Positions 15,139-18,491 of a DNA stretch of 18,491 nt are shown in pieces. Numbering within the stretch: position 1 is the first letter of the stretch; each line of letters starts with the position of its first letter. The DNA comes from Oscillospiraceae bacterium (lineage in GTDB: Bacteria; Bacillota; Clostridia; Christensenellales; Aristaeellaceae): assembly GCA_031266295.1 (NCBI GenBank), contig JAISBH010000064.1:1-18491 (forward strand), given 5' to 3'. The notes under the pieces were generated by a model. The model worked only from the letters and a program-made list of their open reading frames with translations, made no database searches and was not told where the DNA came from. The translations under genes and the position numbers were made by a program.

Positions 15139-15825
15139 TTATTCTCCTTTATGTTGATGGCTCGCACCCGCTAGTTTTTGAATCGCTCGCGGCAATGCGT
15201 CCTTGGAATCACCCCACGGCTTGTCATTGTTGCGGTAATCGAACTTGAGCGTGAACCACTCCAGCTCCTTCTCAACGCGCTTAAGGTTGCGCAGTTCGAC
15301 GTCAATTACCGCCGCGCGCATAGCGCCGTCTGTTGTAGCCGCCAGCACCGCGTCCGCGTGCGCCACGCACAATCCCAGCGACGCGTTGTACCGCTCGCGG
15401 AACGGCTTGTCGTTGCTCCACAGCCACACCACGGTTTTTATATAGCGATCCATGGTCGAATCCAGGCGGTCGCACAGCGCGCAGGAACCGCGCGCCTCGC
15501 CATCTTGCGCGGCGCGTTTCCAGAACACGCCCTTTTTCGGTTCCATCCACCGTTTCTCCAGCGCGGCGATGGCTTCCTTCATATGGGTATGAGTCATCAG
15601 CGCGAGTCCCAAGTGGTTGCCGGACTCGTACAGCTGCGCGAAATGCCTCGCGCAGAAGCCCTTCTCGTTGACCAGCACGCGCATAGCCGGTACCATCACC
15701 GAACCGCCGAGGAATTGATCCAGGTATCCCTCCTCCGTCTGATTCCTGAGCGTACACAGCGGGCACTCGCCGCCAGCCGCAAACGCCTCCAGAACAGGGG
15801 CCGTGTCGATATGCTGATTGAACAT
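15139..15825 (-). CDS. DUF6062 family protein with duplicated Cys/His module
   Basis: A 228-residue cytoplasmic protein of unknown function that I recognise as DUF6062-like from CPLC near the start and the C-terminal LEWFTLKFDYR plus PWGDSKDALPR. Two similar modules are visible: C21-x2-C24 then C58-x2-H61, and C115-x2-C118 then C153-x2-H156, with 33 and 34 residues between the pairs. They look like two zinc-binding units from an internal duplication. No enzyme motif or membrane segment is visible. The ribosome site is a G-run (GGGGG) four bases before the ATG at 15825, weaker than its neighbours'. It starts 33 bases after the alcohol dehydrogenase, and its last codons provide the ribosome site of the dehydratase gene. 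Functional link to the dehydratase is inference. Confidence 0.83.
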   Translation of the reverse strand: MFNQHIDTAPVLEAFAAGGECPLCTLRNQTEEGYLDQFLGGSVMVPAMRVLVNEKGFCARHFAQLYESGNHLGLALMTHTHMKEAIAALEKRWMEPKKGVFWKRAAQDGEARGSCALCDRLDSTMDRYIKTVVWLWSNDKPFRERYNASLGLCVAHADAVLAATTDGAMRAAVIDVELRNLKRVEKELEWFTLKFDYRNNDKPWGDSKDALPRAIQKLAGASHQHKGE

Positions 15826-15858
15826 GCAACCCCCATCGGCGGATGTCCGCCGTGTTAT

Positions 15859-17037
15859 TCAGGCGTGATTCGCCGCCGTGTAAATGGCCTTGGCGTCGTC
15901 GAAGTATATCTTCTTGAAGTTCGCGACCGGACCGTTGTCCGTTGCGCGCCCGGCCATGAACGCTATATCCTCCGCAGTGACCTCGCCCGCGCCCATCTCG
16001 CCTAGCCATACAGGCATGTTCAGCCGCTTGAAGTACGCTACTTGGCGCTCAATGCCTTGTTTTGCGGCCTTCGCGTCGTCCGGCTCGCTAACGGCGAACA
16101 CCTCCCGCGCGAACCTCGCGAACCGCGCCGGTTCCTCGGGGCAAACGTACTCCGCCCACGCGCGCCATATGGCGGTCAGGCTTACGCCGTGCGCAACGTC
16201 ATATCTCGCGCTTAACTCATGCCCCAGTTTATGCGGCCCGAAGTCCGTCACCGCGCCTAGCCCGGTCAATCCATTATGCGATACGGACGAGCACCACATC
16301 AGATCGCTCATAGCGTCGTAGTCGTTCGGGTCGTCATAGACCTTCAGCCCAGCGCCCATAGCCACGCGCAGCAGCGATTCCGCGAACGCGTCGGTCAGCG
16401 GGTTGCCCTTCGTATGCGTGAAGTAGCGATCCAGCGTATGCATCAGTATGTCGCTCGTGCCGTACGCCAGCTGCTCCCTGGGCAGCGTGGCCGCCAGCGC
16501 CGGGTTCATAATCGCGAACGCCGGACGGTTCTGCGGGCAGCTCAGCCCTCGCTTGACCATCGTCGCGCGGTTGGTAAGCACGGCGGAATCGCTCATCTCG
16601 CTGCCCGCCGCCGGAATCGTCAGTACCGCGCCTATCGGAATCGATCTCTCGACAGGGGCAGCGCCTGTCCACATATCCCATATGGCCTTATGGGGATTCG
16701 CGACGCTGTGCGCGATGGCCTTCGCCGTATCTATGGCGCTGCCCCCGCCAACCGCCAGCACCGCGTCCGCGCCGAAGGACTTTGCTTTCGCCGCGCCTTC
16801 CTCGGCGTACTCAAGGTGAGGATTCGCGCGCACACCACCAAACAGTTCGTACGCCACGCCGGAATCCTTCAGCGATTGTTCGACGCGTCCGATCAGTCCG
16901 CTGCGCACTGCGCTCCCGCCTCCGTACACGATGAAGGCGCGTTTCGCGCCGAGATCATTCAGCAGCGCTCCAGCGCGGCTCTCAGTATCCTTGCCGAACA
17001 CGATCTTGGTTGGAGTCCAGAATTCAAAGTCCTTCAT
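15859..17037 (-). CDS. Iron-containing alcohol dehydrogenase, YqhD/BdhA-like
   Basis: A 392-residue group III metal-dependent alcohol dehydrogenase that reduces aldehydes with NAD(P)H or oxidises alcohols. Metal ligands are D196 and H200 (SDILMH), H269 (GPHKLGH) and H283 (VAHG). Each is offset by two residues from E. coli YqhD (194/198/267/281), so the site is intact. The cofactor motif GGGSAIDTAK lies at 97-106, and an N-terminal YGGGSAVRSG loop is at 38-47. Butanol dehydrogenases of Clostridia share this layout. GGAGTGA stands shortly before the ATG at 17037. The gene follows the flavoprotein by 36 bases and leads into the DUF6062 gene. The physiological substrate is unknown; in this setting it could be a sugar-derived aldehyde. 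Confidence 0.92.
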   Translation of the reverse strand: MKDFEFWTPTKIVFGKDTESRAGALLNDLGAKRAFIVYGGGSAVRSGLIGRVEQSLKDSGVAYELFGGVRANPHLEYAEEGAAKAKSFGADAVLAVGGGSAIDTAKAIAHSVANPHKAIWDMWTGAAPVERSIPIGAVLTIPAAGSEMSDSAVLTNRATMVKRGLSCPQNRPAFAIMNPALAATLPREQLAYGTSDILMHTLDRYFTHTKGNPLTDAFAESLLRVAMGAGLKVYDDPNDYDAMSDLMWCSSVSHNGLTGLGAVTDFGPHKLGHELSARYDVAHGVSLTAIWRAWAEYVCPEEPARFARFAREVFAVSEPDDAKAAKQGIERQVAYFKRLNMPVWLGEMGAGEVTAEDIAFMAGRATDNGPVANFKKIYFDDAKAIYTAANHA

Positions 17038-17073
17038 ATTGGATCACTCCGTTATTAAATCGTCGTCTGATCG

Positions 17074-17694
17074 TTATCTAATGAAATTCGTCCAAACCCT
17101 CTTCTCGCCTTGAGGGTAGCCGATCCCTGCATTCCTGCCCGCCTCTATACACTTGAGCAGCCAAGCCATGTTGCGTCCCAGCGCGCGCATAACCTGCAGG
17201 CCTTCCAGATCCTTGCGCACCTCGTCCGGGCTGTTGCCGTGCACGCTGTTCCAATACTGGCTGGATACTACCGGCATACCCGATATGGTCAGGTACTTGT
17301 TCAACTGATCGAACGCAGAGGCCGCGCCGCCCCTGCGGCATGACACCACGACCGCGCCAGGCTTGCCCGCGAACCCAGGGCCAGCATAGAAGAACCTATC
17401 CATGAACGAGGTCATGTTCCCTGACGCGGACGCGTAGTGCACCGGACTGCCGAACACAAACCCATCGGCAGTCTCCGCCTTCTCCAGCGCACGGTTCACG
17501 GCGTCGTCGAATACGCACCGGTCGTTCAGGTTCGAGCACGCGCCGCACGCCATGCACCCGCGTATCGCTTCGGTTCCCGTCTGGAATATCTCCCAGTCAA
17601 CACCCGCCTCGCTGAGCGTCTTACCGATTTCGCTCAACGCGGTGTAGGTACAGCCTTGCTCGTGGGGACTGCCGTTGATCAGTAATACCTTCAT
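17074..17694 (-). CDS. Flavodoxin-like NAD(P)H/FMN oxidoreductase with Cys cluster
   Basis: A 206-residue member of the NADPH-dependent FMN reductase / iron-sulfur flavoprotein superfamily. The N-terminal LLINGSPHEQGCT (4-16) is the FMN phosphate loop. GSPVHYASASGNMTSFMDR (82-100) is the second flavin-contact region. Between them is C47-x2-C50-x2-C53-x6-C60, followed by VFDD, close to the compact 4Fe-4S binding motif of archaeal iron-sulfur flavoproteins, though similar Cys sets occur in relatives without proof of a cluster. It may act as an electron carrier or quinone/aldehyde reductase partner. GGAGG lies eleven bases before the ATG, a rather long spacing. It stands between the MATE gene (50 bases) and the alcohol dehydrogenase (36 bases). 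Confidence 0.87.
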   Translation of the reverse strand: MKVLLINGSPHEQGCTYTALSEIGKTLSEAGVDWEIFQTGTEAIRGCMACGACSNLNDRCVFDDAVNRALEKAETADGFVFGSPVHYASASGNMTSFMDRFFYAGPGFAGKPGAVVVSCRRGGAASAFDQLNKYLTISGMPVVSSQYWNSVHGNSPDEVRKDLEGLQVMRALGRNMAWLLKCIEAGRNAGIGYPQGEKRVWTNFIR

Positions 17695-17744
17695 AGTGGA
17701 TTATTCCTCCCTGCGTCTCATCCTTTGGAAATAGAGCGGTATGG

Positions 17745-18491
17745 TTACAGCACCTCCTGCTTCAGCCACGCGGTTCCCTTGAACCTCCATATGAAGAATA
17801 TGGAGCGCACAATCCAGTCGATGTACATCGCGATCCATACGCCGTTCAGGCCCATTCCGAAGGCCAGCGCGAGCAGGTATGAGAACCCGACCCTGAACGC
17901 CATCATCGACCCAATAGATACGATCATCGTAAACCGAGCGTCGCCCGCTCCCCTAAGCGCATTTGGCAGCGTAAACGAAAACGGCCATGTCAGCCACGTG
18001 TGCGCCAAGTAGACGGTTATTAATTCCCACGCGAGACCCAGCGATCTGTCGGACAGATTGAAAATATTGATCATACCGCCGCGCAGTATCATCATCGCGC
18101 CGCCCAGCAGCGCCATCGCGGCTATGGCGAAACCCATCAGTTTTATAGCGTTGCGCCGCGCCTGGCCGTACGCCTCCGCGCCCGCGCATTGCCCCACGAC
18201 CGTGATCATGGCAAGGCTCGCCGCACTGCCCGGCATACACGCGAACCCCGCCAGGCTGTTGCCCACCGCGTTCGCCGCAATCGCCGCCGTGCCCAGTGAC
18301 GACACCAGCCGCATAACGATCAGCTTGCCAACCTGGAACACGCCGTTCTCCACGCCGCTCGGCACGCCGATTCTGAGGACTCGCCGGACATTGGCCATGT
18401 TTACCTTCACGCGGAGGATATGCTCGATGAACAGTTCTTGATGCGGTTTTGTGATCAGATGCAGAAATACCGCCGCGCCCGCCACGCGCGA
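17745..18491 (-). CDS. MATE family efflux transporter, C-terminal part (partial at window edge)
   Basis: The C-terminal half (about 248 residues) of a MATE/NorM-type cation-coupled transporter of the cytoplasmic membrane. The frame stays open to the last base, so the N-terminal half lies outside the window. The codon at 18483-18485 is GTG but is internal, not a start. Family features include GVPSGVENGVFQVGKLIV, the NAVGNSLAGFACMPGSA region, LPNALRGAGDARFTM and about six hydrophobic segments. It ends WLKQEVL. It exports drugs or metabolites in relatives; no substrate can be given. It precedes the flavoprotein gene by 50 bases on the same strand, so it may be the upstream member of that operon, but a promoter in the gap cannot be excluded. 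Confidence 0.9.
   Translation of the reverse strand, partial: SRVAGAAVFLHLITKPHQELFIEHILRVKVNMANVRRVLRIGVPSGVENGVFQVGKLIVMRLVSSLGTAAIAANAVGNSLAGFACMPGSAASLAMITVVGQCAGAEAYGQARRNAIKLMGFAIAAMALLGGAMMILRGGMINIFNLSDRSLGLAWELITVYLAHTWLTWPFSFTLPNALRGAGDARFTMIVSIGSMMAFRVGFSYLLALAFGMGLNGVWIAMYIDWIVRSIFFIWRFKGTAWLKQEVL

Noticed and set aside
15178..16005. Long 275-codon frame on the plus strand
   Set aside because: It is antisense to the DUF6062 and alcohol dehydrogenase genes, which both have strong family motifs; long antisense frames are expected at this GC content.
17745..18485. Complete short MATE protein starting at 18485
   Set aside because: The codon at 18483-18485 is an internal GTG, the frame continues to the window edge, and MATE proteins are about 450 residues, so the gene is cut by the window.
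1..18491. CRISPR array, tRNA, rRNA, integrase or transposase
   Set aside because: No spaced direct-repeat array, no cloverleaf or CCA-ended sequence, and no protein with recombinase motifs was seen on either strand.

Overview
The window reads as a chromosomal piece of a GC-rich member of the Bacillota, most likely an uncultured, gut-type Clostridia. The support is a glgC-glgD pair (a Bacillota arrangement), strong AGGAGG-type ribosome binding sites before almost every gene, extended -10 promoters, and a DUF6062 protein. The order and species cannot be fixed from this sequence. There is no phage, plasmid, transposase, CRISPR, rRNA or tRNA signal. The content is mainly carbohydrate metabolism and housekeeping.

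Layout, left to right. Positions 1-219 are a non-coding, G/C-rich block with palindromes. 220-2573 (minus) is the glycogen operon glgC-glgD with an extended -10 promoter. 2574-2880 is intergenic and holds a folded, inverted-repeat-bounded element and a terminator. 2881-5040 is a divergent pair, a Gfo/Idh/MocA oxidoreductase (minus) and a sugar phosphate isomerase-like TIM barrel (plus), each with its own good promoter. 5058-5681 (minus) is an RsmC-like methyltransferase. 5764-6153 (plus) is a small orphan protein. 6221-8306 (minus) is a DUF975-like membrane protein followed by an RsuA-type pseudouridine synthase. 8310-8546 carries a third copy of the palindromic repeat. 8547-12531 (minus) is an ABC exporter half-transporter followed by a GH36 alpha-galactosidase. 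12742-13836 (plus) is a TIGR00300-type ornithine cyclodeaminase, divergent from the ABC gene with back-to-back promoters. 13925-18491 (minus) is a tightly spaced series of five genes: MATE transporter (cut by the window edge), Cys-rich flavoprotein, YqhD-like alcohol dehydrogenase, DUF6062 protein and mannonate dehydratase-like enolase-superfamily enzyme.

How the genes may work together. GlgC supplies ADP-glucose for glycogen, and GlgD looks like a non-catalytic partner because its GD dipeptide is replaced. The Gfo/Idh/MocA and TIM-barrel pair resembles sugar or inositol interconversion modules. The alpha-galactosidase releases galactose from oligosaccharides. The last cluster combines a sugar-acid dehydratase with an aldehyde/alcohol dehydrogenase and a flavoprotein, which would suit catabolism of a sugar acid, but the substrate is unknown.

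The most notable signals are three: a family of palindromic intergenic repeats sharing a 12-base core, a clear internal duplication of a CxxC/CxxH module in the DUF6062 protein that is translationally coupled to the dehydratase, and the unusual pairing of an ABC exporter with a cytoplasmic-looking alpha-galactosidase. I did not find clear evidence of a wholly new defence or mobile system.
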